Positions 24,378 to 34,183 of a stretch of DNA of 64,000 nucleotides are shown piece after piece. The translations under genes were made by a program, and so were the position numbers. Below the pieces are notes generated by a model. That model made no database searches. It saw only the letters and a list, made by a program, of their open reading frames with translations, and was not told the DNA's origin. Location of the stretch: positions 1 to 64,000 of the forward strand of contig NZ_JAJMLW010000002.1 of NCBI RefSeq assembly GCF_022669055.1, read 5' to 3'. This stretch comes from Adlercreutzia faecimuris (lineage in GTDB: Bacteria > Actinomycetota > Coriobacteriia > Coriobacteriales > Eggerthellaceae). Position 1 is the stretch's first letter; every line of letters starts with the position of its first letter.

Positions 24378-25076
24378 ATGGAACCGAGGATCTTGGCGAT
24401 CATTCCGGCCTACAACGAGGAGGAGAACATCGTCTCCACCGTTGAGGACCTGCGCGAGAACGCGCCGGGGGTCGATTACGTCGTCATCAACGACGGGTCG
24501 AAGGACTCCACGGGCGAAATCTGCCGGGAGCGCGGCTACAACTGCATAAACCTCCCGGTCAACCTAGGGCTGGCCGGCGGGTTCCAGACGGGCATGAAGT
24601 ACGCCCTGCGCCACGGCTACGACTACGCGGTCCAGTTCGACGCGGACGGCCAGCACTCGGCCGCCTACGTGCTGCCCATGGTGCGCCATGCGCAGGAGAC
24701 GGGCTCGAACATCGTCATCGGCTCGCGGTTCTGCGCCCAGAAGAAGCCCTTATCGGCCCGCATGATGGGCTCGGCGCTCATCACGGGCATGATCCGCCTC
24801 ACCACGGGCGAGCGCATCCAGGACCCGACCTCGGGCATGCGCCTGTTCGATCGTGCGATGATCCCCCTGTTCGCCAACGAGCTTGACTACAGCCCCGAGC
24901 CGGACACCATCGCGCTCGTCGCCCGCAACGGGGCAAAGGTGTCCGAGGTCCAGGTGGAGATGCGCGACCGGGTGGCGGGGGAGAGCTACCTCAACTTCAC
25001 CAAGTCCATCTCCTATATGCTGCGCGTGTGCTTCTCCATTCTGCTCGTCCAGTGGTTCAGGAAGGATCCCAGCTAG
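24378..25076 (+). CDS. Polyprenyl-phosphate glycosyltransferase, GacI/DPM-like
   Basis: A 232-residue GT2 enzyme close to dolichyl/undecaprenyl-phosphate sugar synthases: AIIPAYNEEENI, VINDGSKDSTG, VQFDADGQH (DxD-type site) and PTSGMRLF. One C-terminal hydrophobic stretch is present. The ATG at 24378 was chosen because MEPRILAIIPAYN begins the fold and GGGGA lies upstream; an in-frame ATG at 24354 has no ribosome-binding site. A DUF2304 protein gene starts on the last base of its stop codon. In streptococci the same pairing (GacI with small membrane partner GacJ) makes GlcNAc-phosphoryl-undecaprenol for a rhamnose polysaccharide, matching the rfb genes nearby. High-GC codon use marks it as core, not cassette. 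Confidence 0.85.
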   Translation: MEPRILAIIPAYNEEENIVSTVEDLRENAPGVDYVVINDGSKDSTGEICRERGYNCINLPVNLGLAGGFQTGMKYALRHGYDYAVQFDADGQHSAAYVLPMVRHAQETGSNIVIGSRFCAQKKPLSARMMGSALITGMIRLTTGERIQDPTSGMRLFDRAMIPLFANELDYSPEPDTIALVARNGAKVSEVQVEMRDRVAGESYLNFTKSISYMLRVCFSILLVQWFRKDPS

Positions 25077-25417
25077 TGCTTACGTTGCTCCTGGTGGCCG
25101 GTGCGGCCCTCACCCTGGCCTTCGTCATCCTGAAGGTGCGAAAGTCCGAGATCAAGACGTCGGACACGGTGTTCTGGTTCCTGTTCGTCGCGTGCCTGCT
25201 CCTGCTGGCCATCTTCCCCCAGATAGCCTTCTGGCTGTCTGATGTGTTCGACGTGCAGTCTCCGGCCAACCTGGTGTTCCTGGTCATCGTGGCCATCCTG
25301 CTCATCAAGGAGTTCACCGCCTCGGTGGAGATTGCCAGGCTCCGCAGCAAAGTGACCTACCTGGTGCAGGAGATAGCCTTGATGAAGGACGAGGAGAAGG
25401 GCGTGGAGGATCGATGA
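25076..25417 (+). CDS. DUF2304 small membrane protein, GacJ-like
   Basis: A 113-residue protein with three hydrophobic helices and a charged C-terminal tail that is probably helical (EIARLRSKVTYLVQEIALMK). It belongs to the DUF2304 group, whose streptococcal member GacJ binds and stimulates the partner glycosyltransferase GacI. The GTG start shares its first base with the stop codon of the upstream glycosyltransferase gene and has AGGAAGGA upstream, so the pair is tightly coupled. It probably anchors or activates that enzyme at the membrane. Confidence 0.83.
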   Translation: MLTLLLVAGAALTLAFVILKVRKSEIKTSDTVFWFLFVACLLLLAIFPQIAFWLSDVFDVQSPANLVFLVIVAILLIKEFTASVEIARLRSKVTYLVQEIALMKDEEKGVEDR

Positions 25418-25471
25418 TCGGCGTGCAGGGGGTCGCTCCGGCGTGCTTCCCCGTGTCCTCGGAGGTTTTGA

Positions 25472-26557
25472 ATGGATAAGGGCTTTAAGGTTCTTTCTGC
25501 TTCCGTGAAATCGCGGGACAACAACCTTGACTTCATCCGCTTTATTGCGGCGCTTGCCGTCATATTCTCCCACTCGTTTTCCATCTGCTTGGGACCGAAT
25601 TCCCATACCCCTCTCTCGGGGCTGACTGACGACCGCCTGAGCGAAGGTGGTCTTGCCGTGGGTGTATTTTTCTTCATAGGAGGGCTTCTCATTGCCAAGA
25701 GCTGTGAGTCTCACCCTCATGCGGGGCGTTTCTTCCAGCTGCGACTTCTTCGCATCATGCCTCAGCTCGTCTTTGTTGTTCTGGTCTTGGCCCTTATAGC
25801 TGGCCCCATATTGACGACGTTGTCTCTCAGTGATTATTTCGCAAACGAACAGACCTATCGCTATCTTCTTAACGGCGTGTTTGTGCTGCAGCATGATCTG
25901 CCGGGCGTGTTTGAGGCGAATCCCTACGGGCCGGTCGTCAACGCACCCCTCTGGACGCTCCCTGTTGAGTTTGCTTGCTACATCCTCTGTTTTCTCTGTT
26001 TCAGGTGGACGCGGTTCACCAGGCGTTCCTTTGCCATTGCCTCCCTTCCCGTGGCAGGGCTTGCCATAGTTTATTTCGCGTTTTTCGACTATTACCAGCT
26101 GAGTGTCGTGCGAGCGATCCTCCTCTTCTATCTGGGCGTCGCCTGTTACGTATATCGAGATGACATTCGCATTACGCCGCTGCTTGGGTGGCTTTCGCTG
26201 GCTCTGTTCGCGATTCTCGTCGCCGTGGGACTGGATGTGCTCGCCATGCTCCTGGCATTCCCCTATGCTCTCCTCTGGCTTGGCTACGGACTCAAGCCCC
26301 GCATGGCCAACTTCGCCAGACGCGGGGAGTACTCCTACGGAATCTACCTGTGGGGTTGGCCAATACAACAAGTACTCGTCATGCTCCTTCCTGCCTCAAT
26401 GGCAGTGCCTTGGATCAACGCTCTCCTCGCTTCGATTTTGGCTATCGGGGGGGGGTTGCTCAATTATCGGCTGATCGACCTCAATGTGAGTCGGGTGCTA
26501 AGTCGTCTGAAAGGACGAAGGGATCGAGAGCTGGCGAAGGAGGTTGCGGAGCCCTAG
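25472..26557 (+). CDS. Acyltransferase 3 family membrane protein
   Basis: A 361-residue polytopic protein with the acyltransferase-3 start block RDNNLDFIRFIAALAVIFSHSF (FIR...H), about ten membrane helices and PLWTLPVEFACY, a conserved mid-protein motif of OafA-like acetyltransferases. It opens the second lower-GC cassette, 54 bases after the DUF2304 gene, with AATGGATAAG at the start and CGGAGG upstream. Likely an O-acetyltransferase for the same surface glycan. The DNA contains short T/A-rich patches unlike the flanking core genes. Confidence 0.84.
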   Translation: MDKGFKVLSASVKSRDNNLDFIRFIAALAVIFSHSFSICLGPNSHTPLSGLTDDRLSEGGLAVGVFFFIGGLLIAKSCESHPHAGRFFQLRLLRIMPQLVFVVLVLALIAGPILTTLSLSDYFANEQTYRYLLNGVFVLQHDLPGVFEANPYGPVVNAPLWTLPVEFACYILCFLCFRWTRFTRRSFAIASLPVAGLAIVYFAFFDYYQLSVVRAILLFYLGVACYVYRDDIRITPLLGWLSLALFAILVAVGLDVLAMLLAFPYALLWLGYGLKPRMANFARRGEYSYGIYLWGWPIQQVLVMLLPASMAVPWINALLASILAIGGGLLNYRLIDLNVSRVLSRLKGRRDRELAKEVAEP

Positions 26558-26609
26558 CGCTCTCGTGGTGCCTTCTTCGTTGATTTTGACGTTGGAAAGG
26601 AAGAGTAAG

Positions 26610-27455
26610 GTGCGGGAATACGATCAAGAGACGCTTGAACATGTGCAGGCATGTGAGCTTTCCATTCTTCGAGACTTCATGGACGTTTGCGATCGCTACG
26701 ATCTGGAATGGTTCGCTCTTGCGGGAACGGTGCTCGGGGCGGTTCGTCACCAGGGGTTCATCCCTTGGGATGACGACATCGACGTCGCACTGCCCGCGGA
26801 GGATCTGGATAAGCTGCTGGAGGTCATGGAGGCTGAGTACCCTGGCAAGTACGTGGTTATGAACGCTGTTCATGACATTGAGTATCCGCTTGCTACTACG
26901 CGGCTCATGCTGCGGAGCACGGAGTTCAGGGAGGAGCCCCTCAAAGACATACCGTGTGATTTGGGAATCTTCCTGGATCTCTACGCGCTTGATGCCGTGT
27001 CTGACGATGAAAGGGCATATCGAAAGCAGGCGTGGGATGCCTGGTTCTGGTCGCACGTGCGGATCCTGCAGAGTATTCCCAATCCGGTCATACTCCAGCG
27101 GGGTTGGAAAGGCTCCGTTATCCGCATGGCGTGCCGCGCCGCTTCGGTCGTGCTGCGAGTTAGCGGGTTGTCGAAAGAGCGAGTTTTTGCGAAGGAGCAG
27201 GAGGCTCGCAACCGCTATCGTGATCAGGATACGAAGAGGTTCGCCTACCTATGTGACACGGATCGATTCTCGACGACCTTCGTTCGAGACGAGGTGCTGC
27301 CCGCGGCGAAGCTGCCGTTCTGCGGCATCGAGATCAACGTTCCCGCGAACTATCTGGAGCACCTGACCGTTCAGTTCGGGGACTATATGACCCTTCCTCC
27401 CGTCGAGCAGCGAAAGAACCATTTTCCCTTCCGATTGGATTTCGGCCCTTACTGA
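26610..27455 (+). CDS. LicD family phosphotransferase
   Basis: A 281-residue LicD protein. The nucleotidyltransferase-like core has LAGTVLGAVRHQGFIPWDDDID with the catalytic acidic cluster DDDID at residues 54-58, and the C-terminus has the family block PVEQRKNHFPFRLDFGPY. GTG at 26610 was chosen because GAAAGGAAG lies 7 bases upstream. A TTG start at 26544 would overlap the acyltransferase gene and directly abut its Shine-Dalgarno, leaving no spacing. It is closely related to the LicD at 28328, suggesting duplication within the cassette. It overlaps the convergent GT2 gene by 7 bases. Role: attach phosphocholine or a similar phospho-group to a glycan. Confidence 0.87.
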   Translation: MREYDQETLEHVQACELSILRDFMDVCDRYDLEWFALAGTVLGAVRHQGFIPWDDDIDVALPAEDLDKLLEVMEAEYPGKYVVMNAVHDIEYPLATTRLMLRSTEFREEPLKDIPCDLGIFLDLYALDAVSDDERAYRKQAWDAWFWSHVRILQSIPNPVILQRGWKGSVIRMACRAASVVLRVSGLSKERVFAKEQEARNRYRDQDTKRFAYLCDTDRFSTTFVRDEVLPAAKLPFCGIEINVPANYLEHLTVQFGDYMTLPPVEQRKNHFPFRLDFGPY

Positions 27456-28255
27456 GAACCTGGCTGCCCGTTGCTTTTCAGGCCCTGCGCGTAAAGGAGG
27501 TTGATGGCCTTTGCGATGGGGGAGGGCCAGAATCGCCTGAACATGGCAAGATCCTCCTGAGTGCGGCCGTCGTTTTCGATGAGGCGTGTGGTCTCCGACT
27601 CCTCATGAATGCGATGGGCCATCAGGATCCTCGGATTGTAGATGAAATCGCCCGGCTGGTCGGCCAGGTCGGCCCATGCTTCCCAGTCGAGGTTTGACTG
27701 GAGATCAGAGAGGAAGATGCCCGGGTCGGTCTTTGCCTTTACCAGAGTGACCGACGGGCAGCAGATGGGGGAGCCGAGGGAGAGCGCGCGTCGGCGGACT
27801 CTGCGACTCCGCCACCGATCGGGATTCTCGAGTGGTTTGAGCATGCGCCTTTTCACGCTTAGAAGCCGGTTCTCTTCCACGAAGACTCCGTTTCGCAGTT
27901 CGGAGTAATTCGTGAAGTAGAGAAGGGGGTTGCTCGCCTGGTTTACCTTGGCAAGCATTTCCGCCAGATAGTCGGGGTGGTACCAGTCGTCCTGGTGGGC
28001 GATCGTGACCAGCGGCTTGTCGGCACTGGTCAGCGCGAAATTCCAATCTACCCCGATCCCTGGTGCCCCGTCGCGGACGAGGAGGGGGAGACGGTACTCG
28101 TTGGCAAGTTCGGCAATGTGGTCATTGGGGGTGGCCGTCGCAATGAACGCCGATGCGCCGCCATCTTGGGCAAGGAGCGACTCGATGCAGCTCCGCAGAT
28201 AGGGGCTTGTCATGTAAGCGCAGATGGCGAATGTGTGATCAGCTGGAGTAAACAT
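27449..28255 (-). CDS. Family 2 glycosyltransferase
   Basis: A 268-residue GT2-type enzyme and the only minus-strand gene in the second cassette. It has TFAICAYMTSPYLRSCIESLLAQ, a PGIGVDWNFAL motif and IAHQDDWYHPDY, where the usual DxD is QDD. A late NLDWEAWADL may hold the catalytic acid. The ATG at 28255 has AGGAAG upstream and is where the fold begins; the frame is open further upstream with no family sequence. It is flanked by two licD genes, one converging and one diverging. Its promoter candidate is TATACAAT on the minus strand at 28297-28290. Confidence 0.82.
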   Translation of the reverse strand: MFTPADHTFAICAYMTSPYLRSCIESLLAQDGGASAFIATATPNDHIAELANEYRLPLLVRDGAPGIGVDWNFALTSADKPLVTIAHQDDWYHPDYLAEMLAKVNQASNPLLYFTNYSELRNGVFVEENRLLSVKRRMLKPLENPDRWRSRRVRRRALSLGSPICCPSVTLVKAKTDPGIFLSDLQSNLDWEAWADLADQPGDFIYNPRILMAHRIHEESETTRLIENDGRTQEDLAMFRRFWPSPIAKAINLLYAQGLKSNGQPGSQ

Positions 28256-28327
28256 GGGTTCTTCCTGTATGGTAATAGGGTTTAATCCCATCCATTGTAT
28301 AGGCGCGAGCCCAAAAGGGGAATCTTC

Positions 28328-29185
28328 GTGAACTATAAAGAGTATGAAAAGCCCGAGGAGCTTCGAAAGTTGCAGCAACTTTCGATCGAGCTTCTCGCAG
28401 AGCTTGATCGCGTTTGCCGAGATTTGGGTATTCCTTACTTCGCCTATGGGGGAACCGCTATAGGCGCTGTGCGGCACGGGGGCTTTATTCCCTGGGATGA
28501 TGACATAGACATCGGTTTTTTGCGTGCGGATTTTGAGAGGTTTCTTTCTGAGGCTCCGGCTTTAATCGGGCCGCGGTTTGAGGTGGTAAGTTCGCGTTCG
28601 GAAGAGTTTTTTCCGGCATGCAACGCCAATCTTGCCCTCAAGGAGACGCTTTGCGTGCCCGAGGAGTTCCGCGACTGCCCTTATCAATATGCGATTGGCT
28701 TGGGACTCTACCCCTTTGACGTTCTGGTTGACGACGACGCCGAGCTGCGAAGCCAGTGTCGTGCCACTTGGCTGTGGGGACGCCTCAAGTTTCTCTGCGC
28801 TACGCCCTGCCCTCACGTCTCTCTTACAGGATGGCGTCGTGCGCTTGTGCTGTCGTGCTGCCGCGTAGCCCATGGGATGCTCCGGCTTTTCCGAGTCTCT
28901 CCGCGCTGGATTCAGGGTCGTTGGGATCGTGCGGCGATGCGTTTTGACGATTGCCCGACGGGGCGCGTGGCGGATTTTGCTGATAGGGATCCGCGACGTT
29001 GGTCGGCTTCTCTTGAGGAGCTCTTCCCTCTGGTGGAGAGTGATTTTGATGGGGTCAAGGTGTTTCTTCCCCATGACTACGATACGCTTCTTCGCCGTGG
29101 CTACGGGGAGTATATGGAGTTGCCGCCCATCGAGGAGAGAAAGAACCACTACCCAAGCTCCCTTGACTTCGGGCCTTACCGCTAG
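28328..29185 (+). CDS. LicD family phosphotransferase
   Basis: A 285-residue LicD protein. It has YGGTAIGAVRHGGFIPWDDDID with the acidic cluster DDDID at residues 57-61, and PPIEERKNHYPSSLDFGPYR at the C-terminus, matching its sister at 26610. GTG at 28328 is preceded by AAAAGGGGAA. The stop codon is followed immediately by the start of the flippase gene, so the two are probably coupled. Having three LicD proteins suggests several decoration sites or several phospho-substituents. Which one uses CDP-choline cannot be told from sequence. Confidence 0.87.
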   Translation: MNYKEYEKPEELRKLQQLSIELLAELDRVCRDLGIPYFAYGGTAIGAVRHGGFIPWDDDIDIGFLRADFERFLSEAPALIGPRFEVVSSRSEEFFPACNANLALKETLCVPEEFRDCPYQYAIGLGLYPFDVLVDDDAELRSQCRATWLWGRLKFLCATPCPHVSLTGWRRALVLSCCRVAHGMLRLFRVSPRWIQGRWDRAAMRFDDCPTGRVADFADRDPRRWSASLEELFPLVESDFDGVKVFLPHDYDTLLRRGYGEYMELPPIEERKNHYPSSLDFGPYR

Positions 29186-30412
29186 GTGACCATGACTTCG
29201 TCAGCGCAGCTTAAGAGGGATTACATTTGGAACACGCTTGGAAGTGTCATGAATGCGCTTGCAAGTGTTGTTCTTCTCATTCTGGTAACACAGATTCTCG
29301 GGGCATACGAGGGAGGCGTCTTCTCTATAGCATTTGCGATCGCCCAGCAGTTTCAAATCGTGGGACATTACGAGATGCGTCCCTATCAGGCTACCGATGT
29401 GGAGGAGCGCTTCTCGTTCGGAGTGTATTTGGCCTCGCGAATCGTCACGTGCTCTCTCATGATGGTCGGCGTCTTTCTCTATGCATTTTACTCGAATGGA
29501 CTCTCGTTCGAAGCAGTGCTTTTAGCGCTCCTGGCAAGCCTGCGGTTCTTTGATGCGTTTGAGGACGTGTTTCACGGGATGTTTCAGCAGCAGGGCAGGC
29601 TTGACATTGCTGGCAAGGCGTTTTTTGGGCGCGTTTGTGCCATGCTCGTCTCCTTTGCGGTGGTGCTTCTCGTCTCGCGCAATCTGCTCATAGCCTGCAT
29701 CGCGTCCCTCGGCGCGTCCCTCATCGCCTTTATTGTGCTTAATGTCCCCGAAGCTAAAAGGCGTTCCACTCTCAGACCCGTTTTCTCCGCATCGGGCATA
29801 AAGAGCCTGCTTGTTGCCTGCCTCCCGCTTTTTCTCGGATCATTTCTCCTGATGTATGTGGTAAATGCTCCACGCTATGGCATAGAGAGCGCGATGTCAA
29901 AGGAGTTCCAGACCTTCTATTCCATTCTGTTCATGCCGGCCATGGTCATAAATCTCTTGAGCGGATTCGTTTTCAAGCCCCTGCTCAACACGCTTGCGTC
30001 TCTTTGGGCGAGGGGTGATCGCCGGGCGTTTTTTGGGATATTGGCGAAGGGGCTGCTCGTGGTGATAGGAGTTACTGCAGCGGCGCTGCTCGTCGGGTAC
30101 TGGCTGGGCATCCCCGTGCTCTCGTTCATCTATGGCATCGATCTTGGCGGATACCGCCCCGAGCTCATGGTTCTCCTTGTGGGCGGGGGATTTAACGCCG
30201 CTGCGGTTATCGGGTACTATGGCTTGGTGACCATGCGGTGCCAGAAGGCTGTTCTGGTGGGCTATGGGGTCACGGCCCTGATGGCGTTCATGGCCGTAAG
30301 ACCGGCGATCGTGGCAGGCGGTCTCTGGGGAGCTTCGGTGCTCTATACCTGTCTCATGGCCCTCTTGGCTCTCATTCTCTTCGCTCTTGTCGCATTTCTT
30401 GCGCGGCGGTAG
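29186..30412 (+). CDS. Wzx-like polysaccharide flippase
   Basis: A 408-residue protein with about 12 hydrophobic helices in the MVF/polysaccharide-transport layout. It starts with the typical LKRDYIWNTLGSVMNALASVVLLILVTQ (first helix of Wzx and teichoic-acid flippases). It would move an undecaprenyl-linked repeat unit across the membrane. The locus therefore contains two export routes: this flippase and the Wzm/Wzt-type exporter at 7.4-10 kb. No classical Wzy polymerase was recognised. GTG at 29186 directly follows the licD stop; ATG at 29192 is an equally possible start, and neither has a strong ribosome-binding site. Confidence 0.8.
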   Translation: MTMTSSAQLKRDYIWNTLGSVMNALASVVLLILVTQILGAYEGGVFSIAFAIAQQFQIVGHYEMRPYQATDVEERFSFGVYLASRIVTCSLMMVGVFLYAFYSNGLSFEAVLLALLASLRFFDAFEDVFHGMFQQQGRLDIAGKAFFGRVCAMLVSFAVVLLVSRNLLIACIASLGASLIAFIVLNVPEAKRRSTLRPVFSASGIKSLLVACLPLFLGSFLLMYVVNAPRYGIESAMSKEFQTFYSILFMPAMVINLLSGFVFKPLLNTLASLWARGDRRAFFGILAKGLLVVIGVTAAALLVGYWLGIPVLSFIYGIDLGGYRPELMVLLVGGGFNAAAVIGYYGLVTMRCQKAVLVGYGVTALMAFMAVRPAIVAGGLWGASVLYTCLMALLALILFALVAFLARR

Positions 30413-30529
30413 CCGGAGGAGGGTCTTGTAAGGGCTTTCTGCCTTTTGTCGAACATGGTTTTTCCTGATCAAAAGAAGTTTTATGATATCTAGTGTTGAT
30501 GAAAGTTCACTGCTGAGAAAGCGGAGGCC
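30413..30529. other. Intergenic region with probable rfb promoter
   Basis: This 117-base AT-richer gap separates the low-GC cassette from the high-GC rfb operon. A TATGAT at 30482-30487 is the best -10 candidate, with no clear -35. Base composition changes sharply across the gap. AAAGCGGAGG before 30530 is the ribosome-binding site of rfbA. Confidence 0.4.
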
Positions 30530-31432
30530 ATGAAGGGAATCATCCTCGCGGGCGGGTCGGGCACCCGGCTCTACCCGCTGACCACGGTCACGAGCAAGCA
30601 GCTGCTGCCCGTGTACGACAAGCCCATGATCTACTACCCGCTGTCGGTGCTCATGATGGCCGGCATCCGGGACATCCTCGTCATCTCCACTCCGGCCGAC
30701 CTGCCCAACTTCGAGCGGCTCCTCGGCGACGGGTCCCACCTGGGCATCCGGCTCTCCTACGCCGAGCAGCCCTCGCCCGACGGGCTGGCCCAGGCGTTCA
30801 TCATCGGCGAGGAGTTCGTGGCGGGCGACCCCTGCGCGCTCGTGCTCGGCGACAACATCTTCTACGGCAACGGCCTGGGCCGCCACCTGCGGCGCGCGGT
30901 GGAGGACGCCGAGGGCCGCGGCGGCGCCACGGTGTTCGGCTACCACGTCGACGACCCCGAGCGCTTCGGCGTGGTGGAGTTCGACGGGGACTTCAACGCC
31001 GTGTCCATCGAGGAGAAGCCCGAGCGCCCCAAGTCCAACTACGCGGTGACGGGCCTGTACTTCTACGACTCCCGCGTCTGCGAGATGGCCCGCCGGGTCG
31101 AGCCCTCCGAGCGCGGCGAGCTGGAGATCACCTCCCTCAACCAGATGTACCTCGAGGACGGCTCGCTCAACGTGGTCACCCTCGGCCGCGGCTACGCGTG
31201 GCTCGACACCGGCACCATGGAGAGCCTGTTCGAGGCGAGCGAGTTCGTGCGCGCCGTCGAGCGCAGCCAGGGGCTGTCCGTGTCCGTGCCCGAGGAGATC
31301 GCCTACGAGAACGGCTGGATCACCCTCGCCGAGCTCGAGGAGGCCGCCGCGCGCTGCGGCAAGAGCGAGTACGGACGCCACCTGCGCAAGGTGGTCGAGG
31401 GCCGCATCGCCCCGCACCGGGAGCGTGGGTAG
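30530..31432 (+). CDS. rfbA: Glucose-1-phosphate thymidylyltransferase
   Basis: A 300-residue RmlA/RfbA enzyme making dTDP-glucose from dTTP and glucose-1-phosphate, the first step of dTDP-L-rhamnose synthesis. The signature [14 protein letters not shown] is at residues 5-18, with the downstream lysine in [27 protein letters not shown] holds the metal-binding aspartate and [17 protein letters not shown] the sugar-binding part. Full-length for the family. First gene of the rfbA-D-B-C operon, with strongly G/C-ending codons. Confidence 0.97.
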   Translation: MKGIILAGGSGTRLYPLTTVTSKQLLPVYDKPMIYYPLSVLMMAGIRDILVISTPADLPNFERLLGDGSHLGIRLSYAEQPSPDGLAQAFIIGEEFVAGDPCALVLGDNIFYGNGLGRHLRRAVEDAEGRGGATVFGYHVDDPERFGVVEFDGDFNAVSIEEKPERPKSNYAVTGLYFYDSRVCEMARRVEPSERGELEITSLNQMYLEDGSLNVVTLGRGYAWLDTGTMESLFEASEFVRAVERSQGLSVSVPEEIAYENGWITLAELEEAAARCGKSEYGRHLRKVVEGRIAPHRERG

Positions 31433-31433
31433 C

Positions 31434-33369
<1,936 letters not shown>

Positions 33370-33393
33370 GCGCGGGCCGGGAAGGAGCGAGGC

Positions 33394-33978
33394 ATGGCAG
33401 CCGGAGACACCGTCGAGAGCGGCAACTTCACGTTCACCGAGACCTCCATCGAGGGGGTCGTCATCGTCGACGTCAAGAGCCACGGGGACGACCGCGGCTA
33501 CTTCATGGAGACCTACAAGCGCCCCGACTTCGAGGCGGGCGGCATCACGTGCGACTTCGTGCAGGACAACCAGTCCTCCTCGGTCCGCGGCGTGCTGCGC
33601 GGCCTCCACTTCCAGATCGAGCACCCCCAGTCCAAGCTCGTGCGCGTGGTGTCGGGCGAGGTGTTCGACGTGGCCGTCGACCTGCGCCCGGGCAGCCCCA
33701 CCTACGGGCGCTGGGAGGGCGTGGTCCTCTCGGCCGAGAACCGCCGGCAGTTCTTCGTCCCGCGCGGCTTCGCCCACGGGTTCCTCGTGTTCAGCGACGA
33801 GGCGGAGTTTTGCTACAAGTGCGACGACGTGTACCACCCCAATGACGAGGGCGGCCTCATGTGGGACGACCCGGCCATCGGCGTGGAGTGGCCCCCGCTC
33901 TCGGGCGACGAGGCCTTCGACCCCGCCAAGGTGATCCTGAGCGAGAAGGACAGGCACCACCCGCCGTTTGAGAGGTAG
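33394..33978 (+). CDS. rfbC: dTDP-4-dehydrorhamnose 3,5-epimerase
   Basis: A 194-residue cupin-fold RmlC/RfbC epimerase. It has the QDNQSSSVRGVLRGLHFQ block with the catalytic histidine, KLVRVVSGEVFDVAVDLR, FFVPRGFAHGFLV, and the later FCYKCDDVYHP containing the second active-site residues. Last gene of the rfb operon, followed by a clear Rho-independent terminator. With rfbA, rfbB and rfbD it completes the dTDP-L-rhamnose pathway. Confidence 0.96.
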   Translation: MAAGDTVESGNFTFTETSIEGVVIVDVKSHGDDRGYFMETYKRPDFEAGGITCDFVQDNQSSSVRGVLRGLHFQIEHPQSKLVRVVSGEVFDVAVDLRPGSPTYGRWEGVVLSAENRRQFFVPRGFAHGFLVFSDEAEFCYKCDDVYHPNDEGGLMWDDPAIGVEWPPLSGDEAFDPAKVILSEKDRHHPPFER

Positions 33979-34006
33979 AAGAGGGGATCAGCGATCTCGT
34001 CCTGAA

Positions 34007-34033
34007 GCCGGAGAGCAATCTCCGGCTTTTTTG
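34007..34033 (+). terminator. Rho-independent terminator of the rfb operon
   Basis: An 8-bp perfect stem GCCGGAGA/TCTCCGGC with loop GCAA is followed by TTTTTTG, 28 bases after the rfbC stop codon. This is the clearest factor-independent terminator in the glycan locus. Confidence 0.9.
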
Positions 34034-34142
34034 TTCATGATTATATTTTGTAGTGCAATATCGTGAACATTGGTATAAGATGACGTTCATAGTTTTCTAT
34101 AAAAAGCTTATTCGTGAACAACTAGTGATACTGATTTGTTCA
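34032..34142 (+). promoter_or_regulatory. Phased TGTTCA/TGAACA half-site array and promoter of the importer operon
   Basis: Five half-sites lie in 111 bases: TGTTCA (34032-34037), TGAACA (34064-34069), CGTTCA (34084-34089), TGAACA (34115-34120) and TGTTCA (34137-34142). Centre spacings are 32, 20, 31 and 22 bases, close to 3, 2, 3 and 2 helical turns, with alternating orientation. The second and third form TGAAC-N16-GTTCA centred exactly on TATAAG (34074-34079), which reads TGGTATAAG, an extended -10. The fourth and fifth form CGTGAACA-N16-TGTTCACG. The same half-sites occur upstream of the wHTH-licC-licA gene. A repressor or co-regulator binding here is inferred. Confidence 0.65.
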
Positions 34143-34183
34143 CGGAGAGCAACAGGGCACATCTCTACGGAAGGGTATCTGTT

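Noticed and set aside
27449-28255. Signs of an insertion element because of the single reversed gene in the cassette
   Set aside because: No transposase, terminal inverted repeats or target duplications were seen; it is an ordinary GT2 gene in opposite orientation.
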